Positions 8,118-17,143 are shown, counted from the stretch's first letter. The stretch is DNA of 64,000 nucleotides from CADCWK01 sp965218235 (GCA_965218235.1 OZ244595.1:1736001-1800000); one strand, 5' to 3'. The notes: generated by a model from the sequence alone, not told the origin. Numbers and translations are program-made.

Positions 8118-10892
8118 GTGCCCCGAGCAAAGATCGCCGATACCAAAGAGTTCTACACGACGCGCACCGCCGCCGATCGCCTCGGCGTCTCGCCGTATCT
8201 GATCAAGTCCCGGATCCAGGCGGGTGTCTTCCCGAAGGCGACGCGGGTGACCGAGGGCGGGGTGATCCTCATCGATGAGGCGTGGATCCAGGCAGCGCAG
8301 CAAGCGCTGTCACAGACGACTGTCCAGCGGGGCCGGCGCCAACGCATCGTCGGCCCGGTGATCCCGACACCGGCCAGCATCCTCGGTCACGAGGTGGGCG
8401 CCGAGCGCGTCCTGCCGGACTGGTCCACCATCGTCGACTACTTCGAGCATCTCGCCGCCGCATCGGACAGGGTCATGGTCGAGGTCCTCGGAACCAGCAC
8501 CGACGGACGACCCCACATCGCGGTCGTCGTTTCGGCTCCCGAGAATCTGAGCGAATCGGCCCGCGATCAAAACCGGCATCTCCTTGGCCGGCTGTGGAAC
8601 CCGAGGCGCCATTCCTCCACCGAGATCGACGAAGCGATCGCCGGGGCCCGGCCTGTCGGGATCATCATGGCCACGCAGCATTCGAACGAGATCGGCGCCT
8701 GCCTGATGACCCTGGAGCTTGCCCACCACCTCGCGATCGCCAGGGATCAGGAGACGCTCGACCTGCTGTCCCGTACCGTTACGGTGCTGATCCCGAGCCA
8801 GAACCCGGACGGGGTCCAGCTTGTCGCCGACTGGTACCGCCGGTGGCTCGGGACCGAGTACGAAGGCTCGGACATGCCGTGGCTCTATCATCGGTACGTC
8901 GGGCACGACAACAACCGGGACTGGTTCATGCTCACCCAAAAGGAGAACCAGCTCTACGCGGCGTTCCACAACCGGGAGCACCCGCAACTCGTCTTCGACA
9001 TGCATCAGATGAACCGGGATGGTGCCCGCTTCATGGTGCCGCCGTTCATCGACCCGCTCGACGCCAACCAGGATCCGGTCATCCAGCAGCAGTTCGCCGC
9101 CGTCGGCAGCGCGATCGCCGCCCGGCTAACGGCCGCGGGCAAGGCGGGCGTCGTCACCCACTCGATGTTCGACAACTACTCACCGTCGCTCGCCTACGGA
9201 AACTACCACGGTAGCGTCGATCTGCTCAGCGAGGCGGCCAGCTGCCGCTACGCGACGCCGGTCGAGATCCGCGAGTCGGACCTCAAAGCGGACACCCGAT
9301 CACGCGCGACGGTGCGGTCCTGGAACAATCCTCTGCCCTGGGCCGCTGGACGCTGGACGCTACGCGACATCGTCGAGTACGACCTGATCGCCGCCCGGGC
9401 CGCGCTGGACCACCTGTCCCGGAACCGGACACAGTGGTTGCAGGATTATGTTGACATCAATCGCCGCGCCAGTACCCGGACCGAGGCTCCGTTCGCCTTC
9501 GTCATTGGCGCGGACGACGCCCAGCATGACCCGAGCACGACCCAGGAACTGCTCGAGGTCCTGGCCAATGGGATCGTCGAGGTCGAGGTCGCGACCGAAG
9601 CGGTCACGCTCGACGGAGTCGAATATCCGGCCGGCACGCGCGTGGTCCGTCTTGACCAGCCCGCCAGCAGCTTCGCGAAGACGCTCCTGGAGGTTCAAAC
9701 CTATCCCGATTTGCGGCAGTGGCCCGATGGCCCACCCCAGGCGCCCTACGACATCGCCGGTCACACCCTGCCGCTCCAGATGGACGTCCGCTCCAGTGCC
9801 ATCCGGACCGTCGTCACCGACGAGGCGCGGCAGTCGCTGGCTCCCCTCGTTGGTCCATCGCTGCGACCGGGCACGGTCGCCGGGAACGGCCGCTTCGGCT
9901 TCCGGTTCGACCCGGCGATGAACTCGTCGATTCAGGCCATCAGCCGGCTTCTTGCCGAGGGCAGGACCATCTACCGGACGACGGGCGGCGATCCAGACCC
10001 TGGTCTTTGCCCAGGCACCGTGATCGTGGCGGCCTCGCGTGGGCTCGCGGAGCTGGTGTCAGAGCTTGCCGTCGAAACAGGCATCGACTTCGCCAGCGTC
10101 GAAGAGCCGATCGAGGCGCCGGTCGTCACGCAGCGTCTCCCGCGGCTGGGGCTCTATCAGAGCTGGCGACCGGCGATCGACGAGGGCTGGACGCGCTGGA
10201 TCCTGGAGCGATTCAAGGTCCCGGCGACGACGCTGCACGATGCTGACGTTCGTCGGGGCAAGCTGATCGAGCGGTTCGACGTCATCCTGCTACCGCATCA
10301 GAGCGCGGCGGAGCTCATCGCCGGCAACAGCCCGAAGAACACGTTCGGCGAACCGTACCCGCCGGACTACGTCGGTGGTCTGGGCGGCGTCGGGATGGAC
10401 GAACTCCAGCAGTTCGTCGAGGCTGGCGGAACGCTGGTGGCCCTGGACGGCAGCACGGCGGCGGTGATCGACCGGTTCGCTCTGCCAGTCCGTAATGTCC
10501 TCGACGGCCTGCCGCCGAAGGACTTCTACTGTCCGGGCTCGCTGCTTCGTGTCGTCGTCGACACGGCTCACCCGCTTGGCTGGGGACTCAGGCGCGACAC
10601 GACGGTGCTCTTTTACAACAGCCCCGCCTTCGACGTACTATCCGGCGGCGAGCCCGTCACGTCGGTCGCCCGCTACCCGACCGGCGGCACCCCGAACGTC
10701 AGCGGCTGGATCCTTGGCGAAGAGCATCTCCGGTCCCGCTCGGCTCTGGTCGAGGTCGGGCTCGGCCGCGGCCGGGTGATCCTCGTCGGCTTCCGTCCGC
10801 AGTTCCGGGCCCAGGCCCGCGGGACCTACAAGGTGCTCTTCAACGCCATCTTCCGCGGCAGCCAGCATCCCGGCGAGCTGCCGTTCCGGTAG
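8118..10892 (+). CDS. M14-type zinc carboxypeptidase-like protein with N-terminal excisionase-type HTH
   Basis: The start is GTG 8118, 6 bases after a GGAGGT site, giving 924 residues. Residues about 10-60 (TTRTAADRLGVSPYLIKSRI, then GGVILIDEAW) match the MerR/excisionase helix-turn-helix plus wing. From about residue 95 the protein is an M14 metallopeptidase: the zinc motif HSNE (H188, E191), the substrate-binding region SQNPDG / NNRDW, and the third zinc ligand in FDMHQM (H296). The C-terminal third resembles a type-1 glutamine-amidotransferase-like fold (GGTLVALDGS). There is no signal peptide, so unlike classical M14 enzymes it should be cytoplasmic. Family membership is well supported, but the biological substrate is unknown. 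Confidence 0.85.
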   Translation: MPRAKIADTKEFYTTRTAADRLGVSPYLIKSRIQAGVFPKATRVTEGGVILIDEAWIQAAQQALSQTTVQRGRRQRIVGPVIPTPASILGHEVGAERVLPDWSTIVDYFEHLAAASDRVMVEVLGTSTDGRPHIAVVVSAPENLSESARDQNRHLLGRLWNPRRHSSTEIDEAIAGARPVGIIMATQHSNEIGACLMTLELAHHLAIARDQETLDLLSRTVTVLIPSQNPDGVQLVADWYRRWLGTEYEGSDMPWLYHRYVGHDNNRDWFMLTQKENQLYAAFHNREHPQLVFDMHQMNRDGARFMVPPFIDPLDANQDPVIQQQFAAVGSAIAARLTAAGKAGVVTHSMFDNYSPSLAYGNYHGSVDLLSEAASCRYATPVEIRESDLKADTRSRATVRSWNNPLPWAAGRWTLRDIVEYDLIAARAALDHLSRNRTQWLQDYVDINRRASTRTEAPFAFVIGADDAQHDPSTTQELLEVLANGIVEVEVATEAVTLDGVEYPAGTRVVRLDQPASSFAKTLLEVQTYPDLRQWPDGPPQAPYDIAGHTLPLQMDVRSSAIRTVVTDEARQSLAPLVGPSLRPGTVAGNGRFGFRFDPAMNSSIQAISRLLAEGRTIYRTTGGDPDPGLCPGTVIVAASRGLAELVSELAVETGIDFASVEEPIEAPVVTQRLPRLGLYQSWRPAIDEGWTRWILERFKVPATTLHDADVRRGKLIERFDVILLPHQSAAELIAGNSPKNTFGEPYPPDYVGGLGGVGMDELQQFVEAGGTLVALDGSTAAVIDRFALPVRNVLDGLPPKDFYCPGSLLRVVVDTAHPLGWGLRRDTTVLFYNSPAFDVLSGGEPVTSVARYPTGGTPNVSGWILGEEHLRSRSALVEVGLGRGRVILVGFRPQFRAQARGTYKVLFNAIFRGSQHPGELPFR

Positions 10893-11313
10893 GCAACGGA
10901 CCTTCCCTCCCCGCGATCAGGCAGCGGCCCCTGATTTGCCGGACTCGGTCGGGTTTGGTAGGGTTCAACGCTGACTCATTATCATCTGGTTCCGCACGCT
11001 CCTGAGGTCATCCCCCCGATGATTGGCTAGCGCTCCGGGCGCTCCCCCGACAGTCGATACCACGCGGGTATCGCCGGATCGCCCCCTCCACTCTCATGAC
11101 GGACTGCCGATCGTCAGCCCCGGAGGGCGTTCCCTTGAAGATCTGATGGGCGCCAGAGAGCTCCCACCTGCCGCGCGGCCCCGACCGCTCTGGCCCTGCC
11201 CACCCTCACGTCCGCCGCGCATCGCGGCCCGCTGACTGACAGGACCGCCTCGATCCGTTCGCGGTTGGCGGTCCGATCGCGATCAGCTGGGCCTCGCGTC
11301 TGGCACATCCTCC
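10893..11313. other. 421-base intergenic leader before the ABC-F gene
   Basis: No convincing gene is present. A 70-codon open frame (TTG 11023 to 11235) has no clear coding character. An 8-bp stem, GGACCGCC at 11242-11249 with GGCGGTCC at 11267-11274, and the palindrome GATCGCGATC (11275-11284) lie just upstream of the ABC-F start. They could be leader structure, since ABC-F resistance genes are often controlled by attenuation. That link is speculative. Confidence 0.3.
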
Positions 11314-12948
11314 ATGTTGACCGTCCATTCTTTGACCGCTCACATCGATGAGCAGGTCGTCTTCGAGGACCTCGGGTTCTCGCTCAACGCCGGGGACGTC
11401 CTCGGCGTCATCGGGCCGAACGGCTCCGGCAAGAGCACCCTGCTGTCGCTGCTCACCGGTGACCGGACGCCAACCAGCGGCACTATTACCCTCGCGTCCG
11501 GCACCCGCGTCGGTTACCTCCGCCAGGGCTTCGCCGATCAGCCCGACGGCTCGCTGGCCGACCTGATCGATATCCCGACCGGCGGGCTGGCATCGGCCTC
11601 CCTCGCGGTCGACCGGACCGCGACGAACCTGGGGGCCGGGACCTCCGACCCGGACGCCGCGCTGGCCGCTTATGACGACTCAGTCGCCGCCTTCGAGGGG
11701 CTGGGCGGCTACGCGGCTGCGGATCACCTCGCCGCCACGATGGAACGGCTCTCGGTCGGGCCGGACTCGCTCCGGCGGGGCCTGGAGACGCCGCTTTCCG
11801 AGCTGTCCGGTGGGCAGAAGACGCGGGCGGGGCTGGCCGGTCTCCTCGCCAGCCGGCCGGATCTACTGCTGCTCGACGAGCCCACCAACCATCTCGACAT
11901 CGACGCCGCCGAGATGGTGGAGCAACTGGTCGGGGCGCAGTCCGGGGCGGTCGTGATCGTCTCGCACGACCGCGCGTTCCTCGACCGCGTCGCGACCCGG
12001 ATCCTCGCCCTGAACGACGACGGGCCGGGCTGGTCGATCAGCGCCGGTGGCTACAGTGAGTTCCTCGATGCCCAGAAGTCCGGCGCGGCGAAGCAGGCGT
12101 CGGCCTGGCATCGGCAGCAAGAGCTGATCGAGCGGGTCGAAACCGACATCCGGGCCATCGCCGGGCGGGCCCAAAAGGTCGAAGGCAACATCCACGTCGT
12201 CACCAACCGGTGGAAGAAGTTCGCCCGGGTCGCCGTCGTCCGGGAACGACGGCTGGAACGCCTGCTCGATTCCGAGGACAAGGTCGACAAGCCCCGCCCG
12301 CGCTGGGGACTGGCTGTCGATCTGCCGCCAGCCCCACCCGGCGGTCGGGACGTTGCCCTCGTCACGGACCTGACGGTGCGATTCGGTGAAACGACCGTGC
12401 TGGACGGTCTCTCGCTCCACGTCCGGTTCGGCGAGCGGGTTGCTCTGCTTGGAGCGAACGGCACCGGCAAGACCACGCTGATCCGGGCGTTGCTCGGGGA
12501 TGTCGAGCCGGACAGCGGCTCGGTCCGGCTCGGGTCGAACATCATCGTCGGACGGTTCACCCAGGAGCAGGAGAGCCTTGATCCGGAGCGGTCGGTGCTC
12601 GACCACATCCGGTCGGTGGCCGAGATCAGCGACAGTGACGCCCGGAACTTCCTCCACCGGTTCCTGTTCTCGGCCGACGCGCCGCTCAAGCGCGCCGCCG
12701 ATCTGTCCTACGGCGAGCGGGCCCGGCTGGCGCTGGCCATGGTCGTCCTGCGCGGCGCGAACTTCCTCGTGCTGGACGAACCGCTCAACCACCTCGACAT
12801 CGAGAGTCGCGAGCAGTTCGAGACCGCCCTGGCCGGTTTCACGGGAACGATCCTGATGGTGCTCCACGATCGACGCGCGATCGAGCGGCTCTCGACCCGG
12901 TCGGTGCTGCTCCGCGATGGCCACCTGACCGAAACAGTTGACAGGTAA
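11314..12948 (+). CDS. ABC-F family ATP-binding protein (ribosome-associated type)
   Basis: This 544-residue protein has two ABC ATPase domains and no membrane segments, which defines the ABC-F family of ribosome-acting translation or antibiotic-protection factors. Domain 1 has Walker A GPNGSGKST (residues 34-42), signature LSGGQ and Walker B LLLLDEPTNHLD. Domain 2 has GANGTGKTT, a degenerate signature LSYGE and LVLDEPLNHLD. Between them lies a charged interdomain linker (P-site tRNA interaction motif), rich in Arg/Lys/Glu. The absence of a long C-terminal extension and the single-gene setting fit either a housekeeping EttA/Uup-like factor or a resistance determinant. The sequence alone cannot separate these. 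Confidence 0.88.
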   Translation: MLTVHSLTAHIDEQVVFEDLGFSLNAGDVLGVIGPNGSGKSTLLSLLTGDRTPTSGTITLASGTRVGYLRQGFADQPDGSLADLIDIPTGGLASASLAVDRTATNLGAGTSDPDAALAAYDDSVAAFEGLGGYAAADHLAATMERLSVGPDSLRRGLETPLSELSGGQKTRAGLAGLLASRPDLLLLDEPTNHLDIDAAEMVEQLVGAQSGAVVIVSHDRAFLDRVATRILALNDDGPGWSISAGGYSEFLDAQKSGAAKQASAWHRQQELIERVETDIRAIAGRAQKVEGNIHVVTNRWKKFARVAVVRERRLERLLDSEDKVDKPRPRWGLAVDLPPAPPGGRDVALVTDLTVRFGETTVLDGLSLHVRFGERVALLGANGTGKTTLIRALLGDVEPDSGSVRLGSNIIVGRFTQEQESLDPERSVLDHIRSVAEISDSDARNFLHRFLFSADAPLKRAADLSYGERARLALAMVVLRGANFLVLDEPLNHLDIESREQFETALAGFTGTILMVLHDRRAIERLSTRSVLLRDGHLTETVDR

Positions 12949-12962
12949 TCGCCTACGCGAAA

Positions 12963-12995
12963 CGAGCCCACCCGACAGATTGTCCGGTGGGCTCG
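12963..12995. terminator. Bidirectional terminator hairpin
   Basis: A 15-bp stem with one mismatch and a 3-base loop (arms beginning CGAGCCCACC and ending GGTGGGCTCG) lies between the convergent ABC-F gene and the small acidic protein gene. The T-run is weak (CGTTCGTTG). Confidence 0.7.
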
Positions 12996-13042
12996 CGTTC
13001 GTTGTCAGCGACCGATCACGCATACGAGATACGACGAGGAGG

Positions 13043-13300
13043 CTACTCTTCCTCGTCGGTCTCGGTGGCGGTTGCTTCCGCCTCCAGCGCGGTCAGCGCG
13101 TAGTTGTCGATCTCCTGCTGGAGGGCGTCCCGCAGGTTGATGAGGTCGACGAGGTCGAGGCCCGCCAGGACCGCGTTGTTCTCCGGGTCGCCATCGTCCG
13201 AACCGTTGGGTACCACCCGGAATTCAACCTCGACGCCTTCGTCCTCGCTGTCGAGGCCGGCGGCCGGGGTCTCATCCATATAGATGTTGTACGTCTCCAC
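13043..13300 (-). CDS. Small acidic hypothetical protein
   Basis: This 85-residue frame starts at GTG 13300 behind GAGGGA. It is strongly acidic (C-terminus ETDEEE) and has a central amphipathic segment LVDLINLRDALQQEIDN, which suggests a helical dimerisation element. It has no signal peptide, membrane segment or cysteines. Good ribosome site, codon usage and an adjoining terminator support it as real. Function unknown. Confidence 0.6.
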   Translation of the reverse strand: METYNIYMDETPAAGLDSEDEGVEVEFRVVPNGSDDGDPENNAVLAGLDLVDLINLRDALQQEIDNYALTALEAEATATETDEEE

Positions 13301-13450
13301 GTTCCATCCCTCATTGGTGGGCCGGAAGACCGGCCGGACAAACTGCCGTGGCCCATTCTAGCCGCAAAGTCTTCCGGCGTGTGAATCCGCCTGGATCGGC
13401 TACTCTCTATCGTGACCGACCGCCCGGCGCCATGCACAGGAATTCCCCAG

Positions 13451-13864
13451 ATGACTGACCCAGTCGCGGCTCACGCCCAACCCGCCCAACCGATCACTGC
13501 CGGTTCCGGCATCCTGATCCTCAACCGGGACCTCTTCTTCGGCGTCCGGCTCCGGCAGGCGCTGACCGGTGACGGCTGGCTGCCCCGCCTCGTGCCGACC
13601 GCCGAGGCTGTCGTCGCGGCGCTCTCCGCCGGACCGCCTCCCGCCCTGATCGTGGTCGACATGGCGGCCAGTCCGGACTGGTCGCTCATCGAGCGAGCCG
13701 CCGCCGCGACGGAGCCCCCGACCCCGGTCCTCGCCTTCGGGCCTCACAAGGATGTCGCCGGCTTCCGGGCCGCGAAGGCCGGCGGGGCGACCCGTGTCGT
13801 CTCCAACGGCGACTTCCACCGTGACATGAGCGGATTCGTCCGCCGCTACGCCCGCCCATCCTGA
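13451..13864 (+). CDS. CheY-like pseudo-receiver protein
   Basis: This 137-residue protein has the alternating strand/helix pattern of a response-regulator receiver domain: ILILNRDLFF (strand 1), LIVVDMA with an aspartate at the phosphoacceptor position (strand 3), PVLAFGPH (strand 4) and RVVSNGDF (strand 5). The paired acidic residues normally found after strand 1 are replaced by Asn-Arg-Asp, and the conserved strand-5 lysine is absent, so canonical phosphorylation switching is doubtful. No output domain follows. ATG 13451 has an AGGA site at proper distance. A GTG 13 codons upstream is the alternative. Confidence 0.55.
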   Translation: MTDPVAAHAQPAQPITAGSGILILNRDLFFGVRLRQALTGDGWLPRLVPTAEAVVAALSAGPPPALIVVDMAASPDWSLIERAAAATEPPTPVLAFGPHKDVAGFRAAKAGGATRVVSNGDFHRDMSGFVRRYARPS

Positions 13865-13907
13865 GAACCAGGCCGTCAGCCGGGACGTACACCTGACCAG
13901 ACAGGAG

Positions 13908-13957
13908 TTGCGGGATTCTCCGCAACCAAGTAAGATCCGTTCACAGTGTACGTACAC
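13908..13957 (+). promoter_or_regulatory. Sigma-A promoter with overlapping palindromes for the recombinase gene
   Basis: TTGCGG (13908-13913), a 17-base spacer and TAAGAT (13931-13936) make a good housekeeping promoter, with the transcript expected to start near 13943. The -35 element is half of a palindrome (TTGCGG / CCGCAA, 13908-13925). A perfect 12-bp palindrome GTGTACGTACAC (13946-13957) sits at the start site. ACGTACACCT is also present at 13885-13894, giving a direct repeat. These are plausible repressor sites. Confidence 0.55.
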
Positions 13958-14068
13958 CTCCCGCTGGTGACGAGCCTGGCGCGAACCCGTTGTCGCGCAG
14001 ACCGTCGGCCAATCGTCCACCCCCGCGCTGGGAGTGGCGGTACGCACAGCGAGAGGACGAGCAACCAC

Positions 14069-15199
14069 ATGGCGGCGACCCATCAGCCTCGGTCAGTTAC
14101 CCCAGCACCCCTGGCCCGCCCCGTCCGTCCCGCCTCTCAGCCCCAGGCGACTCACCCTGAGCCATCGCTCGCCGAACGGGCCGCGCCGGTCGAAGGGGAC
14201 GAGCTCTTCTCCGTCCTCACCGCGGTCGAGATGTTCTTCGGCGATCTCCGGCTCGCGCCGCGCTCGAAGAAGACCTACCGAAATGGGATCGCCAAGTTCC
14301 TTCGCCACCTCGAGCAGAACGAGGGCATGAATCCGGCCGAGATGCCGGTCACTTCGCTGGCCGCCGACCACGTCACGTCCTTCGCCAGCCTGCTGGTTCC
14401 GGCCGACATCCGGACACCGGAGGAGGTCTCGCAGATGCGGACCGCCCAGAACAACCTCTCGGCCGTCCGGAAGTTCTGCGCCTATCTGTCCGCCTACGAC
14501 CTGCACCCGGATCTCCCGACCGACAAGCTTCGCGTTCGGATCGCGGCCATGATGCCTCGATTCACGCCGCCGCCGCCGGACGTCAAACTGGCTGATCTGG
14601 AAAAGGTCGTGACGTTCGTCCGCGAGGGGGAACCGGCCGGCAAGCCCAACCTGGAACTGCGCCGACTGAAAGTCCGGGCGATGATCTTTTTTCTGTACCG
14701 GACGGGGGTCCGGGTTTCCGAGCTCTGCGCCCTGCGGCGGCGGGACGTCGACCTGGCCAACGGGACGGCCGGCGTCTACCGGGCCAAGGGCGGCAAGAGC
14801 CGGACGGTTCATTTCGACATGGAGACCGCCGAGGCCATGACCCGCTACTGGTCGATGCGGGAGGACCCGGTCCGCGGCTCCTCGGCCTACCCGGCCTTCA
14901 GCGGCCGCGACAAGCTGGGCGACCCTGGCACCTCGGTTAGCCCACGGACCGTCGAGCACATCGTGACGCAACTCTGCGTCGCGACCGGGGTCGAGAGCGA
15001 GGTCACGCCGCACTCGTTCCGGCACGGGCTCGCGACTGAACTGGTTCGGCGGCGGGTGCGCGAGTCGACAGTCCAGACGATTCTCGGGCATGCTTCCCCG
15101 TCGACCACTCGGATCTACGTGCACAAGACCGCCCGGGACGTCGCCGAGGAGTACCAGGATGCATTTGGGCAATACCGGCCCCCGCGCCAGTCGGCCTGA
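14069..15199 (+). CDS. Tyrosine recombinase/integrase (Xer-like)
   Basis: This 376-residue site-specific recombinase has an N-terminal SAM-like core-binding domain (about residues 55-160) and the catalytic domain with a complete active site: Arg in TGVRVSE (R215), Lys in GGKSR (K243), His-x-x-Arg in HSFRHGLA (H315, R318), His in LGHAS (H341) and the nucleophile in TRIYVH (Y350). The Pro-rich first 45 residues look disordered. No excisionase or phage genes adjoin it and no attachment repeats were found beside it, so it may be a chromosomal Xer-type enzyme rather than the integrase of a visible element. ATG 14069 has GAGAGGA upstream. Confidence 0.88.
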   Translation: MAATHQPRSVTPAPLARPVRPASQPQATHPEPSLAERAAPVEGDELFSVLTAVEMFFGDLRLAPRSKKTYRNGIAKFLRHLEQNEGMNPAEMPVTSLAADHVTSFASLLVPADIRTPEEVSQMRTAQNNLSAVRKFCAYLSAYDLHPDLPTDKLRVRIAAMMPRFTPPPPDVKLADLEKVVTFVREGEPAGKPNLELRRLKVRAMIFFLYRTGVRVSELCALRRRDVDLANGTAGVYRAKGGKSRTVHFDMETAEAMTRYWSMREDPVRGSSAYPAFSGRDKLGDPGTSVSPRTVEHIVTQLCVATGVESEVTPHSFRHGLATELVRRRVRESTVQTILGHASPSTTRIYVHKTARDVAEEYQDAFGQYRPPRQSA

Positions 15200-15818
15200 C
15201 CACGACTCCGGACGGGTACCGCGCCCGCTGGCCTCCGCGTGTTCGCGGAAGCCAGCGGGCGTTCTAACGGTCATCGGGCTGGCGGTCCTGCTGCTGTCGG
15301 GCTGCGCGTCGGATCGGGCGACCGACCAGCGACCAGCGAGGGAGACGTCGGAGACGACGCCTGGTCTGATTGTCGGCGACCAGGCAACGTACTCCGCCAA
15401 CCGCTACGCCTCACCAACCGCGATCCCGACCGCGACGTCCGTCCCACCGGCCACCGTGCAGCAGATTGGGCTCACGACGGGCGTCGACGGGTCCGGGCAG
15501 CCCAACGGCTTCGTGGTCTCCGTCGCCGTCAATGCCGGGACGGTCTACTTCGTCGTCGACCTCGACGGGTTGCGGGCCGGCAGTGTGGTTGCGTCCTACT
15601 GGGAGAAGAACGCCGAGAAGATCCAGGACCGGGACTACGCCGGCGGAGCCAGCTTCACCGTGGAGCGGGACGGCCGGCAGTGGGTCGCCCTGCCTCAGAA
15701 TCTGGACGGATCGCTGGCACCAGGCAACTATGGCGTCCGGCTCTTCGTCGATGAGGTCGAGATCGGGTCGATCGGCATCGAACTCACATCCGCCGGGACC
15801 CAACCGCGCGGCGTCTGA
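15159..15818 (+). CDS. Putative lipoprotein
   Basis: This 219-residue protein carries a type-II signal: a hydrophobic stretch VLTVIGLAVLLL followed by the lipobox LSGC, giving a membrane-anchored extracytoplasmic protein. A Thr/Pro-rich linker follows, then a beta-rich domain (GFVVSVAVNAGTVYFVVDL, later GNYGVRLFVDEVEIGSIGIEL). The only plausible in-frame start is ATG 15159 (GAGGAG 8 bases upstream), which overlaps the recombinase 3' end by 41 bases and gives an unusually long n-region of about 33 residues. A terminator-like hairpin falls inside this n-region. The domain is not one I can name. Confidence 0.65.
   Translation: MHLGNTGPRASRPDHDSGRVPRPLASACSRKPAGVLTVIGLAVLLLSGCASDRATDQRPARETSETTPGLIVGDQATYSANRYASPTAIPTATSVPPATVQQIGLTTGVDGSGQPNGFVVSVAVNAGTVYFVVDLDGLRAGSVVASYWEKNAEKIQDRDYAGGASFTVERDGRQWVALPQNLDGSLAPGNYGVRLFVDEVEIGSIGIELTSAGTQPRGV
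15223..15260 (+). terminator. Terminator-like hairpin inside the lipoprotein 5' coding region
   Basis: Arms GCCCGCTGGC (15223-15232) and GCCAGCGGGC (15251-15260), an inner 6-bp stem TCCGCG/CGCGGA and a TGTT tetraloop form a very stable hairpin followed by GTTCT. It starts 24 bases after the recombinase stop, where a terminator would be expected, yet lies within the overlapping lipoprotein frame. Confidence 0.45.
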
Positions 15819-15934
15819 CAGGCTGTGTCCGATTCAGTCTGCCCAGGTCTGGCGGGCGGCGGGCGGCTGCGAGAGAATCAGCGCGATCGAAAACCTCGTT
15901 TGGACGTTCACGCCATGACTGGAGGATCAGCGAG

Positions 15935-17143
15935 ATGGCCCAGGTAGCCGAGACGCTCGAGCAGACCGAGGATGAGCGGGAGCGAATTGCCCTCGCCAGG
16001 GAAAAGCACGCGCAGGCGAAGTCGCTGCTGGCCGAGAGCGGCATCGCCTGCTGGCTCACGTTCACCCGCGAGGGCAGCGACGTCATGCTGCCGTTCGTCA
16101 CCGGGATGCCGTACATCGCCGGGACCAGCGCCCTGATGATCTTTGCCGACGGCCCGTCGGTCGCCATCGTCGCCGACTACGACCGGAGCCAGGTCGAGGG
16201 GATCTTCGACGAGATCCACGCCTACAGCGGCGACTGGCGGGTCCCGTTCCACGCCACCCTCAGGGACCGCGACCCGGCCCGCATCGCCCTCAACTATTCC
16301 GAAGCGGACTTCGGTATCGACGGCCTCACCCATGGGCTCTATCTCCAGCTTGTCAGGGAGCTGAGCCCAGTCGGGATGGCCGACCGCCTCGTCTCCTCCG
16401 CGCCGGTCGCCGAGCGGATCCGGGCCCGGAAGACGGCCGGCGAGGTCGAGCGCATCCGCCGGGCCTGCCAGATCACCCAGCAGATCTTCGACGACGTCAC
16501 CGGCGTGCTGAAAGTGGGCATGACCGAGCTGGACGTCCAAGAGTTCATCAACGAGCGGATGGACACCTACGGCGTCGGCCCGTCCTGGGAAGCCGCCTTC
16601 TGCCCGTCGGTCGTCGCCGGCAACCGCGAGGCCGGTCACACCCCGCCGACGAACAAGCCGATTCAGGCCGGCGACACCGTCCGGATCGACTTCGGTGTGA
16701 TCGTCGAGGGCTACTGCTCCGACATGCAGCGGACCTGGTACCTCTCCCGTCCCGGCGAGACCGAGATCGACCCGGACGCCGTCCACCGCTTCGCCGCCGT
16801 CACGGACAGCGTCGCGATGGCGAAGAGCCTGATCCGGCCCGGCGTGATCGGCTGGGACGTCGACCGCCCGAGTCGCCAGATCGTCGAGGACCGCGGCTAC
16901 AGCTTCACGCACGCGCTCGGGCACCAGGTCGGACGATTGGTCCACGACGGCGGGCTGGTCCTCGGTCCGAACAACGCCCGCTACGGCGACCGCTCCGGCG
17001 GCGAGATCGAGGAGGGCATGGTCTTCACGCTGGAGCCGTGCATCCAGGGCGCCCAGATCGAGGAGGATGTCGTCGTGACCGCCGACGGTTGCGAGTGGAT
17101 CGTCCCACCCCAGACGGAGCTCTACGTCATCCCGGCACGTTAG
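15935..17143 (+). CDS. M24 family metallopeptidase (Xaa-Pro dipeptidase-like)
   Basis: This 402-residue cytoplasmic enzyme has a creatinase-like N-terminal domain and a pita-bread catalytic domain carrying the five dinuclear metal ligands: Asp in RIDFGV, Asp in CSDMQRTW, His in LGHQVGRLVHD, Glu in TLEPC and Glu in IEEDVVV. Such enzymes cleave Xaa-Pro dipeptides or related substrates. ATG 15935 follows GGAGGA by 8 bases. It begins a same-strand run with the gamma-glutamyltransferase-like and CgeB-like genes (gaps of 47 and -4 bases), suggesting an operon. A role in peptide salvage would fit, but is inferred. Confidence 0.9.
   Translation: MAQVAETLEQTEDERERIALAREKHAQAKSLLAESGIACWLTFTREGSDVMLPFVTGMPYIAGTSALMIFADGPSVAIVADYDRSQVEGIFDEIHAYSGDWRVPFHATLRDRDPARIALNYSEADFGIDGLTHGLYLQLVRELSPVGMADRLVSSAPVAERIRARKTAGEVERIRRACQITQQIFDDVTGVLKVGMTELDVQEFINERMDTYGVGPSWEAAFCPSVVAGNREAGHTPPTNKPIQAGDTVRIDFGVIVEGYCSDMQRTWYLSRPGETEIDPDAVHRFAAVTDSVAMAKSLIRPGVIGWDVDRPSRQIVEDRGYSFTHALGHQVGRLVHDGGLVLGPNNARYGDRSGGEIEEGMVFTLEPCIQGAQIEEDVVVTADGCEWIVPPQTELYVIPAR

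Noticed and set aside
14093..15400. Minus-strand frame of 435 codons opposite the tyrosine recombinase
   Set aside because: Shadow frame. The plus strand has the complete recombinase active site and a promoter.
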